Origin: Bacillota bacterium
GTDB taxonomy: Bacteria > Bacillota > Clostridia > Christensenellales > Aristaeellaceae
Assembly: GCA_023444095.1 (NCBI GenBank)
Contig: JAEZRP010000022.1
Location: 186,001-250,000, forward strand
Length of the DNA stretch: 64,000 nucleotides
Direction of reading: 5' to 3'
Shown piece after piece: positions 22,269 to 30,514 of this stretch. The notes beneath the pieces were generated by a model, which worked only from the letters and a program-made list of their open reading frames with translations, was not told the DNA's origin and made no database searches. Both the position numbers and the translations under genes were made by a program. Position 1 is the first letter of the stretch. Every line of letters begins with the position of its first letter.

Positions 22269-24671
22269 ATGGGACCTTTCGGCGAGCTGACGCCCAGGAT
22301 GCGGGAGTTCCGCGACGAACTTTTGAGCGCGAAGCCGCGCGTGTGCGTGGAGCGGGCGCTGATCACCACGAAGACGTACCGGGAGCACCTCGATAAGCCG
22401 CTCGCGATCAAGCGCGCGCTGATGCTGAAAAATGTGCTTTCGGGGATGACGATCTTCATCGAGCCGCAGACGCTGATCGCGGGAAACCAGGCGAGCTCGA
22501 ACCGGAGCGCGCCCATCTTCCCCGAGTACGCCATGAAGTGGGTCATCGACGAGCTCGACCGGTTCGAGAAGCGCGACGGCGACGTTTTTTACATCTCCGA
22601 GGCGAGCAAGGACGCGCTGCGCGGCATCGCGGCTTTCTGGGAGAAAAACACGCTGCACGACCGGGGGCTCGCGGCTTTCCCGCCGCACAGCAAGCTGTTC
22701 TATGACCTCGGGATCATCAAGTCCGAGGGCAACATCACCTCCGGCGACGCGCACATCGCTGCCGACTACCAGACGCTTTTGCGGGTCGGGCTGAAGGATT
22801 ACGAGCGACGGACGCAGGAGATGCTCTCCGGGCTCGATCTGACGGACTACCGGAACATCGAAAAGAGCTATTTCTACCGCGCAATCCTGATCGCCATCGA
22901 GGCGGCGCGGGAGTTCGCCGGGCGGTACGCCGCGCTCGCGGAGGAGACGGCGGCGGCGGAGCACGACGCCGCGCGGAAGGCGGAGCTGCGCGAAATGGCG
23001 CGAATCCTGCGCAAGGTGCCCTACGGGCCCGCAGAGACGTTGCGGGAGGCGGTGCAGGCCCTGTGGATCACGCACCTCATCCTCCAGATTGAATCGAACG
23101 GCCACAGCCTGTCCTACGGGCGGCTCGACCAGTATCTCGGCCCGTACTACGACGCCGATCTCGCCGCCGGGCGGATCACCGAGGGTGAAGCCTGCGAGCT
23201 TCTCACGAACCTTTGGCTCAAGACCTTCACCATCAATAAGATCCGCTCGTGGAGCCACACGCAGTTCAGCGCCGGAAGCCCGCTCTACCAGAACGTGACC
23301 ATCGGCGGCCAGACGGCGGACGGGCGCGACGCGGTGAACGCCATGTCGCGTCTGGTCCTCCAATCCGTCGCGCAGACGCGGCTCACCCAGCCGAACCTGA
23401 CCGTGCGCTACCACGCGGGGCTCTCGGACGAGTTCCTGCGTCAATGCGTGGAGGTGGTGCGCTGCGGCTTCGGCATGCCCGCGTTCAACAACGACGAGGT
23501 CATCATCCCGTCCTTCCTCAAACACGGCGTGGCGCGCGGCGACGCGTACAGCTACAGCGCCATCGGCTGCGTGGAGACGGCGGTGCCGGGCAAGTGGGGC
23601 TACCGCTGCACGGGCATGAGCTTCCTGAATTTCCCGAAGGCGCTCCTGATCGCGCTCAACGACGGCGTCGACCCCGCGACGGGGATCCTGCTCGTGAACG
23701 GCGCGGGACATTTCCGGGACATGAAGTCCTTCGACGAGGTACTCCATGCCTGGGACGTGGTCATCCGCGAGATGTGCCGCCAATGCACCATCATCGACGC
23801 GACCTGCGACCGGGTGCTCGAGCGCGAGACGGCGGACATCCTGCTCTCGGCGCTCACCGAGGACTGCATCGGTCGCGGCCTGAACCTCAAGGAGGGCGGC
23901 GCGGTCTACGACTTCATAAGCGATTTGCAGGTCGGAATCGCGAACCTCGCGGACTCCCTGGCCGCGATCAGGAAGGTGGTCTTTGAGGACAGAGCCGTCA
24001 AGCCCTGGGAGCTCTGGGAGGCCATGCAGGCGAACTTCGAAGGCACGGAGAACCGGCGGATCCGCGCGCTCCTCGAAGCGGCGCCAAAGTACGGCAACGA
24101 CGACGACTATGTCGACCGGCTCGTCGTCGACGCCTATGCCGTCTACATCGACGAGATGAAGAAGTACCGCAACACGCGCTACGGGCGCGGGCCCATCGGC
24201 GGGATCTACTACGCGGGCACGAGCTCCATTTCCGCGAACGTGCCGCAGGGCGCGGGCACGATGGCGACCCCGGACGGGCGGCTCTCCGGCGAACCGCTCG
24301 CCGAGGGCTGCAGCCCCAGCCACGGCGCGGACAAAAACGGCCCGACCGCCGTGTTCAAGTCCGTCGCGAAGCTTCCGACCGAGGAGATCACCGGGGGCGT
24401 GCTCCTGAACCAGAAGCTCACGCCCATGATGCTCGACTCGGAATCCAACCGCACGAAGCTCATTTCCCTGCTGCGCGCGTTCTTCGACGGCCTGCGCGGC
24501 TACCACGTCCAGTTCAACGTCGTGAGCCGCGATACCCTCCTCGACGCGCAGCGCCACCCCGAACGCCACCGCGACCTCATCGTGCGCGTCGCCGGCTACT
24601 CCGCCTTTTTTCACGTCCTCTCGCGCAAGACCCAGGACGACATCATCGCGCGGACGGAGCAGGAACTGTAG
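22269..24671 (+). CDS. Glycyl radical enzyme (PFL2/dehydratase-type), substrate unknown
   Basis: An 800-residue glycyl radical enzyme. The thiyl cysteine is C434 in SAIGCVETAVPG; the GCVE form, with glutamate two residues on, marks dehydratase and C-N/C-S lyase members (glycerol dehydratase, choline lyase, hydroxyproline dehydratase) and not pyruvate formate-lyase. The radical glycine is G776 in RVAGYSAFF near the C-terminus. Start ATG 22269 is preferred over ATG 22263, which touches the GGGGGG ribosome site. It has its own strong promoter and stands alone: no PFL-activating enzyme, microcompartment gene or transporter is adjacent. The enzyme is oxygen-sensitive, which supports an anaerobic host. 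Confidence 0.9.
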   Translation: MGPFGELTPRMREFRDELLSAKPRVCVERALITTKTYREHLDKPLAIKRALMLKNVLSGMTIFIEPQTLIAGNQASSNRSAPIFPEYAMKWVIDELDRFEKRDGDVFYISEASKDALRGIAAFWEKNTLHDRGLAAFPPHSKLFYDLGIIKSEGNITSGDAHIAADYQTLLRVGLKDYERRTQEMLSGLDLTDYRNIEKSYFYRAILIAIEAAREFAGRYAALAEETAAAEHDAARKAELREMARILRKVPYGPAETLREAVQALWITHLILQIESNGHSLSYGRLDQYLGPYYDADLAAGRITEGEACELLTNLWLKTFTINKIRSWSHTQFSAGSPLYQNVTIGGQTADGRDAVNAMSRLVLQSVAQTRLTQPNLTVRYHAGLSDEFLRQCVEVVRCGFGMPAFNNDEVIIPSFLKHGVARGDAYSYSAIGCVETAVPGKWGYRCTGMSFLNFPKALLIALNDGVDPATGILLVNGAGHFRDMKSFDEVLHAWDVVIREMCRQCTIIDATCDRVLERETADILLSALTEDCIGRGLNLKEGGAVYDFISDLQVGIANLADSLAAIRKVVFEDRAVKPWELWEAMQANFEGTENRRIRALLEAAPKYGNDDDYVDRLVVDAYAVYIDEMKKYRNTRYGRGPIGGIYYAGTSSISANVPQGAGTMATPDGRLSGEPLAEGCSPSHGADKNGPTAVFKSVAKLPTEEITGGVLLNQKLTPMMLDSESNRTKLISLLRAFFDGLRGYHVQFNVVSRDTLLDAQRHPERHRDLIVRVAGYSAFFHVLSRKTQDDIIARTEQEL

Positions 24672-24936
24672 GACAGAAAAACGGCGAGGGCGCTGCCCTC
24701 GCCGTTCCCGTCAAAGGGATGATATCCCCTTGGAATCCCATGATAGATAACCATTCATGTCCGCCGGATCGCCTGGGGCCCAGCCCCAGACGATCCGAAT
24801 CTGCAAAATCGGCGGCTCGGGGATTGCCCCCGAGCCGCCGACGGACGCGATGATATTTTTCTGAATCCGGGATTTTCAGAGGGACTGGTCCCTTTAGCGG
24901 GGTCCAGGGGCAGGGCCTCTGGTAGCACTCCTCCCG
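24672..24936 (+). repeat. Multi-hairpin 3' element, copy B (full)
   Basis: It fills the whole gap between the glycyl radical enzyme stop codon and the convergent ispE stop. In order: GGCGAGGGCGCTGCCCTCGCC hairpin region, AAGGG/CCCTT stem with GGAATCCCAT, a GGATCG..CGATCC stem (24766-24796), a CGGCGGCTCGGGG / CCCCGAGCCGCCG stem (24810-24840), an ATTTTTC run and a GGGACTGGTCCC stem. Copies A, C and D share parts of this order. Confidence 0.75.
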
Positions 24937-25782
24937 TTACTCCTCCCCCAGCGTCCACGTAAACGTTCCCGCGCCCATGCGGTCGACGGCTGTCATGGCC
25001 TCGTTCGAGGTGCGGAAGGCACCGAACACGCAGGAGCCGCTGCCGGTCATGCGGGCGAAGCGCGCGCCGTTTTCGTAAAGGCGGTCGATGCAGGCCCCGA
25101 CGTCCGGGAGGAGGCGGACGGCGGGGGCTTCCAGGGAATTGCCGGAGAGCGTTTTGCAGGCGCCGTAATCCTGCGCGCGCAGCGCGTCCGCGAGCCCTGG
25201 CATGTTAAGGCCGAGGGGCGAAAGACCCATCCTGTCGTATTCGCCGAAGACCTGCGCGGTCGAGAGCCCGTCGGAGGGCATGAGGAGGACGAGCGGGATC
25301 CGGGGCGCGCCCTCAAGCTTCTCCATTTTCTCCCCCACGCCCCGCACGCGCGCGAAGCCGCCCTCCATGCAGAAGGGCACGTCCGCGCCGAGCGTCGCGC
25401 CGATCTCGAGAAGCCGTTTCATGGGGAGGTTGAGGCCCCAGAGCCTGTTGAGGGCGACGAGCGCCGCCGCGCAGTCGGCGCTGCCTCCGCCGAGCCCGGC
25501 GCGCACGGGGATGCGCTTCTTCAGCGTAATGCGTGCGCCGTAACGCTTGCCCATGAACTCGCAGAGCGCGGTCGCCGCGCGGATGACGAGGTTCTTGCCG
25601 CCGACCGGAAGCTGCCGCCCGTTGATGGTGAGGGAAAGCCAGCGCGCGCGCTGGAACCGCAGCTCGTCCGAGAGCTCGATCTTCTGCATGAGCATGTCGA
25701 GCTCGTGATAGCCGTCGTCCCGGGTCGAGAGGATGTCGAGCGACCAGTTGATCTTGGCGTGCGCCCGGGCGTCGATGTGCAT
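24937..25782 (-). CDS. ispE: 4-diphosphocytidyl-2-C-methyl-D-erythritol kinase
   Basis: A 281-residue GHMP kinase of the MEP isoprenoid pathway; it phosphorylates the 2-hydroxyl of CDP-methylerythritol. The N-terminus has AHAKINWSLDIL and DGYHELDMLMQ, both IspE-specific; the ATP loop is IPVRAGLGGGSADCAAALVALN; MTGSGSCVFGAF is the C-terminal GHMP motif. GGGAGG lies 7 bases before ATG 25782. It is convergent with the glycyl radical enzyme gene across repeat B and divergent from serS. Confidence 0.96.
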   Translation of the reverse strand: MHIDARAHAKINWSLDILSTRDDGYHELDMLMQKIELSDELRFQRARWLSLTINGRQLPVGGKNLVIRAATALCEFMGKRYGARITLKKRIPVRAGLGGGSADCAAALVALNRLWGLNLPMKRLLEIGATLGADVPFCMEGGFARVRGVGEKMEKLEGAPRIPLVLLMPSDGLSTAQVFGEYDRMGLSPLGLNMPGLADALRAQDYGACKTLSGNSLEAPAVRLLPDVGACIDRLYENGARFARMTGSGSCVFGAFRTSNEAMTAVDRMGAGTFTWTLGEE

Positions 25783-25851
25783 GTGCGGCCTCCCCGTGGA
25801 TTTCTAGTGAATGGGATTATAGCAAATCCTTGTTAAAACTGCGCGCCCGAC

Positions 25852-25879
25852 TTGAAAACTTGGCGATTTCGGATATAAT
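25852..25879 (+). promoter_or_regulatory. serS leader promoter
   Basis: TTGAAA (25852-25857), 16 bases, TATAAT (25874-25879). The transcript would begin near 25886. Confidence 0.8.
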
Positions 25880-25885
25880 GTCAAT

Positions 25886-26095
25886 AACGCGATGAAGGAG
25901 AATGTCTCATTTTGCCGATTCAGAGAGCCCATGGCCGGTGAAAATGGGTTCGCGCAATGTGAGGTTCCGCTCCCGGAGCGGGCCGCGAGGAGCGGCGCGG
26001 GCGCGCCCGATACAGCGCGAGAGGAGCGGTTTTCCGCTCGAAACTGGGTGGTACCACGATCCGTCGTCCCTGCGCGAGCTGGGACTTGTTTTTTT
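25886..26095 (+). promoter_or_regulatory. T-box leader of serS
   Basis: The conserved T-box CTGGGTGGTACCACG is at 26043-26057, where TGGTACC contacts the tRNA acceptor end. Upstream are the stem I blocks GATGAAGGAGAA, AGAGAGCC and GGTGAAAATGGG in the usual order. A serine codon UCC at 25966-25968 is a candidate specifier. The competing terminator is GTCCC (26065-26069) with GGGAC (26080-26084), followed by TTGTTTTTTT. Uncharged tRNA-Ser should therefore raise expression of serS and the genes coupled to it. Confidence 0.88.
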
Positions 26096-26290
26096 GGAAG
26101 ATCCCGCGCAAGCGGGACTTGAGGGGACGGAGGTTTCGCGCAAGCGAAACTTGAGGACGAGGACAGCGCGGAGCGCCCCGCAGCCCGAAACCCGCACATC
26201 TCGAAGGAATGGACGGGCGAAGGGAGGAAAGCGCGAAGCGCTCCGCAGCCCGGAACCCGCGTTTTACGCAGAAAAGCGCGGGCGAAAATG
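26096..26290 (+). repeat. Tandem hairpins and a 30-base direct repeat between the T-box and serS
   Basis: After the T-box terminator come two further hairpins of the same plan, TCCCGC-GCAA-GCGGGA and TTTCGC-GCAA-GCGAAA, each followed by CTTGAGG, echoing the terminator stem itself. Then a 30-base block (GCGCGGAGCGCCCCGCAGCC..) occurs twice with four changes, at about 26164 and 26230. A CCCGCG/CGCGGG stem (26260-26283) ends just before the serS ribosome site. No good coding frame. Confidence 0.65.
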
Positions 26291-26304
26291 AAGGAGGGTT
26301 CACG

Positions 26305-27585
26305 ATGCTTGATCTTAATCTCATTCGCTCAAATCCGGATCTGGTCGTTCAGGCGCTCAAGAAGCGCGAATACGACGCGGACTTTTCGGAGCTTCTCGCC
26401 TGGGACGCGCGGCGGCGCGAGCTGCTCATCGAAAACGAGAACATGAAGGCAGAGCGGAACCGCATGAGCAAGGAAATTCCGCTGCTCAAAAAGCGCGGCG
26501 AGGACGCCACCGAGGCGCTCAACTCCCTCAAGGGGATGGCAGACCGCATCAAGGAGATGGACGAGGAGCAGACCCTGCTCGAGAAAAAGATCGAGGCATA
26601 CATGCTCGCGCTCCCCAACCTCCCGGCGGACGACGTCCAGGCGGGCGGCAAGGAGAACAATCAGGTCGTGAAGACATTCGGCCAGAAGCCGGAGTTCTCC
26701 TTCCCCGTCAAGAATCACGTCGATCTGTGCGTGGGCCTCGGGCTCATCGACTACGAGCGCGGCGTCAAGATGGGCGGCAACGGCTACTGGCTCTACACCG
26801 GCGTCGGCGCGCAGCTCGAGTGGGCGCTTCTCAACTTCTTCATTGCCGAGCACATCAAGGACGGCTACACGTTTATGCTGCCCCCGCACATGCTCACCTA
26901 TGAGTGCGGGCTGACGGCGGGCCAGTTCCCGAAGTTCGAGGAGGACGTGTACCGCCTGAACGAGGACAGCTTCCGCTTCATGCTCCCCACCGCCGAGACG
27001 GCGCTCATCAACCTCTACCGCGGCGAGATCCTGAACGAGGCTGACCTTCCCAGGCGGCTCTTTGCCTACACGCCCTGCTACCGGCGCGAGGCGGGCACCT
27101 ACCGCGCGAGCGAGCGCGGCATGATCCGCGGCCACCAGTTCAACAAGGTCGAGATGTTCGGCTACGCCCGGCCCGAGGACTCGGGCGCGATGCTTCAGGA
27201 ACTCATCGGAAAGGCGTGCAGGCTCGTCGAGAAGCTGGGCCTCCACTACCAGCTCACCAAATTGGCGGCGGGAGACTGCTCCGCGTCGATGGCGACCACC
27301 TACGACATCGAACTTTGGATTCCCAGCATGAACGAGTACAAGGAGTGCTCCTCGGTCTCGAACGCGCACGATTATCAGGCGCGCCGGGGTAACATCCGCT
27401 TCCGCCGCGCGGACACGAAGAAGACCGAGTTCGTGCACACATTAAACGGCTCCGGCCTCGCGACGAGCCGGCTCATCCCCGCCATCGTCGAGCAGTACCA
27501 GCAGCCGGACGGCAGCGTGATCGTCCCGGAGGCGCTCAGACCCTACTGCGGCATGGAGGTCATCTCGGGAGGAAAGAACGGATGA
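26305..27585 (+). CDS. serS: Seryl-tRNA synthetase
   Basis: A 426-residue class II synthetase that charges tRNA-Ser. MLDLNLIRSNPDLVVQAL begins the N-terminal coiled-coil tRNA-binding arm (about 1-105). Motif 2 is CYRREAGTYRASERGMIRGHQFNKVEMF, and motif 3 is LNGSGLATSRLIPAIVEQYQ. ATG 26305 has AAGGAGGG 7 bases ahead. A T-box leader precedes it, and its end overlaps yhaM by ATGA, so yhaM and the following gene share the T-box control. Confidence 0.97.
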   Translation: MLDLNLIRSNPDLVVQALKKREYDADFSELLAWDARRRELLIENENMKAERNRMSKEIPLLKKRGEDATEALNSLKGMADRIKEMDEEQTLLEKKIEAYMLALPNLPADDVQAGGKENNQVVKTFGQKPEFSFPVKNHVDLCVGLGLIDYERGVKMGGNGYWLYTGVGAQLEWALLNFFIAEHIKDGYTFMLPPHMLTYECGLTAGQFPKFEEDVYRLNEDSFRFMLPTAETALINLYRGEILNEADLPRRLFAYTPCYRREAGTYRASERGMIRGHQFNKVEMFGYARPEDSGAMLQELIGKACRLVEKLGLHYQLTKLAAGDCSASMATTYDIELWIPSMNEYKECSSVSNAHDYQARRGNIRFRRADTKKTEFVHTLNGSGLATSRLIPAIVEQYQQPDGSVIVPEALRPYCGMEVISGGKNG

Positions 27586-28550
27586 AGGAACAGCCGCAGC
27601 TTCTCACCATGATCAAAGGGCAGGTATTCGACGGATACCTGCTCGTGCGCGCGGCGACGCAGCGAACCTCCCAGAACGGCAGCAAATACCTCGATCTGAC
27701 GCTGTGCGACATCTCGGGCGACGTGAACGCCAAGATGTGGGACTCCCTCACCCAGCCGCCCGCCGTCGCGCAGCCCGTGCGCGTGCGCGGCGCGATGCAG
27801 GAATATAACGGGAAGGCGCAGCTGCGCGTCGACAAGATGCGCGTTACGACCGACGCGGACGACATCGACATGTCGCTTCTTACGCCCGTCGCGCCCGAGC
27901 GTGCGGACGACATGCTGGGCCTCCTTGAGAAGCGCGTCCGGGCGATGACGGATCCGCAGCTGCGCGCGCTGGTCGAAAAGAGGCTTCAGGAAGCGGGCGC
28001 GCCCCTCCTCTACTACCCGGCCGCCTCGAAGCTGCACCACGCGGAGCGGTCGGGGCTTCTCCACCACGTGACGACCATGCTGCGCACGGCGGAGGCGATC
28101 TGCGGGATCTATCCGCAGCTGGACGCGGATCTTCTCGCGGCGGGCGTGATCCTGCACGACCTCTGCAAGCTCACCGAGCTCGCGGCGGACGAACTCGGAA
28201 TGGTGTCCGACTACACGCGCGAGGGCATGCTGATCGGCCATCTGGTGATGGGCGTCGCGGAGCTCTCCCGCGCGGGCCGCGCGCTCGGCGTGCGGGAGGA
28301 GCTGCTCATCCTGCTCGAGCACATGATCCTCTCCCACCATGACCTGCCCGAGTACGGCAGCCCCAAGCCGCCGATGTTCCCCGAGGCGGAGGTCCTGCAC
28401 CTCCTCGACCAGCTCGACGCGCGGATGTTCGAGATGCAGCGCGCGCTCGCGGCGGTTCAGCCGGGGACATTCACCGACCGCATCTGGTCGCTCGACCGCA
28501 AGCTCTACCGAAGGACGGACGAAAAACCGAAGGAAGCGGAATCACCATGA
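27582..28550 (+). CDS. yhaM: YhaM-type 3'-5' exoribonuclease
   Basis: A 322-residue protein with an N-terminal OB fold (about 10-95, KYLDLTLCDISGDVNAKMWD) and a C-terminal HD domain (about 150-290) with LHHAERSGLLHHVTTM, ILHDLCKL and MILSHHD supplying metal ligands. This is the YhaM/CBF1 arrangement of Firmicute 3'-5' RNA/DNA exonucleases. It overlaps serS by four bases and the ferredoxin gene by four bases, so it is translationally coupled on both sides. Confidence 0.9.
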   Translation: MKEQPQLLTMIKGQVFDGYLLVRAATQRTSQNGSKYLDLTLCDISGDVNAKMWDSLTQPPAVAQPVRVRGAMQEYNGKAQLRVDKMRVTTDADDIDMSLLTPVAPERADDMLGLLEKRVRAMTDPQLRALVEKRLQEAGAPLLYYPAASKLHHAERSGLLHHVTTMLRTAEAICGIYPQLDADLLAAGVILHDLCKLTELAADELGMVSDYTREGMLIGHLVMGVAELSRAGRALGVREELLILLEHMILSHHDLPEYGSPKPPMFPEAEVLHLLDQLDARMFEMQRALAAVQPGTFTDRIWSLDRKLYRRTDEKPKEAESP

Positions 28551-29302
28551 GAATCATTCTGGCAACCTACAGCCCCACGTTCACCGGCCGGAAGGTCGCG
28601 CGCTTCATCGGTGCGGGCCTCGGCGGCGCGGAAGAGATCGACCTCGCGAAGCCGGAAATCACCGGGTACGAATTTTCGGAGGACGACCTGGTCGTGTTCG
28701 CGGCGCCGGTCTACGCCGGACGCCTCCCCAAACCGGCGGCCGAGCGCCTGCAGGCGATCCGCGGGAACGGCGCGCTTGCGGTCGCGGTGGTCGTCTACGG
28801 CAACCGGGATTATGACGATGCCCTCCTCGAGCTCAAGGACCTCTGCGAACTGAGCGGATTCGAGGTTGTGGCCTGCGCGGCCTTCATCGGCCAGCATACT
28901 TACAGCGCGCAGTTTGCCACCGGCCGCCCGGACGACACGGACGCCGAGATCGCGCGGGCGTTCGGGCGCGCGATCGCCGAAAAGCTGGAAGCGGGAGAGC
29001 CGCGCCAGCCCGTGCGCGTCAAGGGCACCCGGCCCTACAAGCCGCTTCCCACGTCCCATCCCGCGCTTCTCTGCTCCGACGACTGCGTGCTTTGCGGCGC
29101 GTGCGCGAAGTCCTGCCCGACGGGGGCGATCCCAAAAGACGAGCCAAACACGACCGAATCCGAAGTCTGCATCGCGTGCGGGCGCTGCATCCGCGTCTGC
29201 CCCACGCAGGCGCGCGATTTCCCCTCCGATTTTCTCAAGGCGGTGGCGGCCCGGCTCGCTCCGCTCTGTGCGGGCTACAAGGAGCCGGGAACCTTCCTCT
29301 GA
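28547..29302 (+). CDS. Flavodoxin-like/ferredoxin fusion (EFR1 family)
   Basis: A 251-residue redox protein. Residues 1-150 resemble a flavodoxin fold (ATYSPTFTGRK phosphate-binding turn, VVFAAPVYAGRLP, VVVYGNRDYDDAL). Residues 185-225 carry two [4Fe-4S] motifs, CVLCGACAKSCP and CIACGRCIRVCP. This is the EFR1 family ferredoxin arrangement, an internal electron wire between FMN and clusters. It overlaps yhaM by ATGA and is followed by a GAGAAGCGCCC hairpin. Partners unknown; two further flavin proteins follow nearby. Confidence 0.88.
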   Translation: MRIILATYSPTFTGRKVARFIGAGLGGAEEIDLAKPEITGYEFSEDDLVVFAAPVYAGRLPKPAAERLQAIRGNGALAVAVVVYGNRDYDDALLELKDLCELSGFEVVACAAFIGQHTYSAQFATGRPDDTDAEIARAFGRAIAEKLEAGEPRQPVRVKGTRPYKPLPTSHPALLCSDDCVLCGACAKSCPTGAIPKDEPNTTESEVCIACGRCIRVCPTQARDFPSDFLKAVAARLAPLCAGYKEPGTFL

Positions 29303-29318
29303 AATGCGTGCAACGTAT

Positions 29319-29345
29319 GAGAAGCGCCCCAAGCGGGCGCTTCTC
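29319..29345 (+). terminator. Strong hairpin after the serS operon
   Basis: GAGAAGCGCCC (29319-29329) pairs perfectly with GGGCGCTTCTC (29335-29345). No long T run follows, so termination may be partial. Confidence 0.6.
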
Positions 29346-29375
29346 TACGATTGGTGGAATTCCGGGCGCAAACGA

Positions 29376-29404
29376 TTGACGATGCGGCGCTGTGGGCGTA
29401 GGAT
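29376..29404 (+). promoter_or_regulatory. Promoter of the FMN-binding/flavodoxin pair
   Basis: TTGACG (29376-29381), 17 bases, TAGGAT (29399-29404), 30 bases before the start codon. Confidence 0.7.
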
Positions 29405-29434
29405 TGTCCCATGGAACGCAAAGGGGGAATGCGC

Positions 29435-30064
29435 ATGGTGCTCGGAATCATCACGGCGGTGGCGTATGTCCTTGCCAAGGTAACGGCATCCTTCAAAAGA
29501 CTGGCGCGGCTGCACGCGCCGCTGGGATATCTGCTTTTCGCGCTGTCCGCCGTGCACCTTGCGCTCGCCGCCCGGCTCGCCCCGCAGCGGCCGGTCGCCG
29601 TCACCGTCCTCGGCGCGCTGATGTTTTTTCTGATCGCGGCGGCGATCGCCACCGCGTGGCTGCGCAAATACCGGCTCCATCGGATTCTGGCGCTTCTCGT
29701 GATCCCGCTTCTCATCGCGCACGTCGCCGCGTGCGTCGCGGGGTTTACGGCGTATCGGCAGGCCGTCGCGGAACTCGCGGTTTCGGATGTGGACGCCAAA
29801 ACCGTTGCGGACGGGCGCCACCTCGGCGCGTGCGACGTGGGCTATATCTATGCGGAGGTCGAAGTAACCGTCGCGGACGGGAAAATCGCGGGCATCGAGC
29901 TTCTCGAGCACCGAAACGAGCGCGGCGCGCGGGGCGAGGGCGTCATCCCCGAGATCCTCGCGGCGCAGCGCGTGGACGTGGACGCCGTGACGGGCGCGAC
30001 GAATTCCAGCGAAGTCATCAAAAAGGCGGTCGAGAGCGCGCTCGAACAGGGCGCGCAGAAGTGA
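29435..30064 (+). CDS. Membrane protein with C-terminal FMN-binding domain
   Basis: A 209-residue protein. About residues 20-110 hold three membrane segments with conserved histidines (RLHAPLGY, HLALAARL, KYRLHRIL, IAHVAAC), a spacing that suggests a small cytochrome b or heme/ferric-reductase-like bundle. Residues 125-209 form an FMN_bind domain with ADGRHLGACDVG and the flavinylation-type motif VDAVTGATNSSEVIKKAVE. Start ATG 29435 is chosen because AAGGGGGA would overlap the earlier ATGs. It probably moves electrons across the membrane, with the flavodoxin nine bases downstream as a possible partner. Exact donor and acceptor unknown. Confidence 0.78.
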   Translation: MVLGIITAVAYVLAKVTASFKRLARLHAPLGYLLFALSAVHLALAARLAPQRPVAVTVLGALMFFLIAAAIATAWLRKYRLHRILALLVIPLLIAHVAACVAGFTAYRQAVAELAVSDVDAKTVADGRHLGACDVGYIYAEVEVTVADGKIAGIELLEHRNERGARGEGVIPEILAAQRVDVDAVTGATNSSEVIKKAVESALEQGAQK

Positions 30065-30073
30065 GGGATTGGC

Positions 30074-30514
30074 ATGAAAAAGACGATTCTTTTCTATTAC
30101 TCGGTACACCACGGGAACACGCAGAAGCTCGCGGAGGCGGCAAAGGCGCGGCTCGGGGCGACGATCGTCCGGCTCCCCTGCAAGGAGATGCCCGACGTAC
30201 GCAACTATGAACTGGTGGGGTTTCTGTCCGGAATCTACCTGTCGGATTTCGGAAAACCCATTCTCGCGCTGATCGATTCTCTGGATCTGACCGGAAAGAC
30301 GTGCTGCGCGGCGTACACATGCGGATCGCCCTTCGGCAAGTACGGGGAGAAGGTCGAAGCGCGCCTCTCCGGGAAGGGCGCGCAAGTCCTGCCGGGGTTT
30401 TCCTGCAGGGGCTACGACACCTTCGGTCTGCTCAAATGGATCGGCGGCATCGCGCGGAAGCATCCGAACGCCGCGGACGTCGACGCCTTCGTGCGGTACC
30501 TTGAGGCGCTCTAG
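30074..30514 (+). CDS. Flavodoxin family protein
   Basis: A 146-residue flavodoxin. The FMN phosphate loop is FYYSVHHGNTQKLAEAA near the N-terminus; YTCGSPFGKYGEKVEARL is a second flavin-contacting loop. Length matches short-chain flavodoxins. It follows the FMN-binding membrane protein after nine bases in the same operon and would act as a one- or two-electron carrier in the cytoplasm. Its stop codon lies inside the left arm of the family 2 long stem-loop repeat. Confidence 0.88.
   Translation: MKKTILFYYSVHHGNTQKLAEAAKARLGATIVRLPCKEMPDVRNYELVGFLSGIYLSDFGKPILALIDSLDLTGKTCCAAYTCGSPFGKYGEKVEARLSGKGAQVLPGFSCRGYDTFGLLKWIGGIARKHPNAADVDAFVRYLEAL

Noticed and set aside
21897..24614. Very long open frame on the minus strand opposite dnaB's end and the glycyl radical enzyme
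   Set aside because: It mirrors GC-rich codon use of the true plus-strand genes, has low-complexity Arg/Val/Asp-rich composition and no recognisable domain. Similar antisense frames occur at 3894-5684, 40600-42168 and 49889-52510.
24672..24936. CRISPR array
   Set aside because: The palindromes differ from each other in sequence and spacing; there are no regular direct repeats and no cas genes in the window.
25892..26324. Several overlapping short frames upstream of serS
   Set aside because: They lie inside the T-box leader and its hairpin array; conserved RNA motifs explain the sequence, and none has a ribosome site with a recognisable product.
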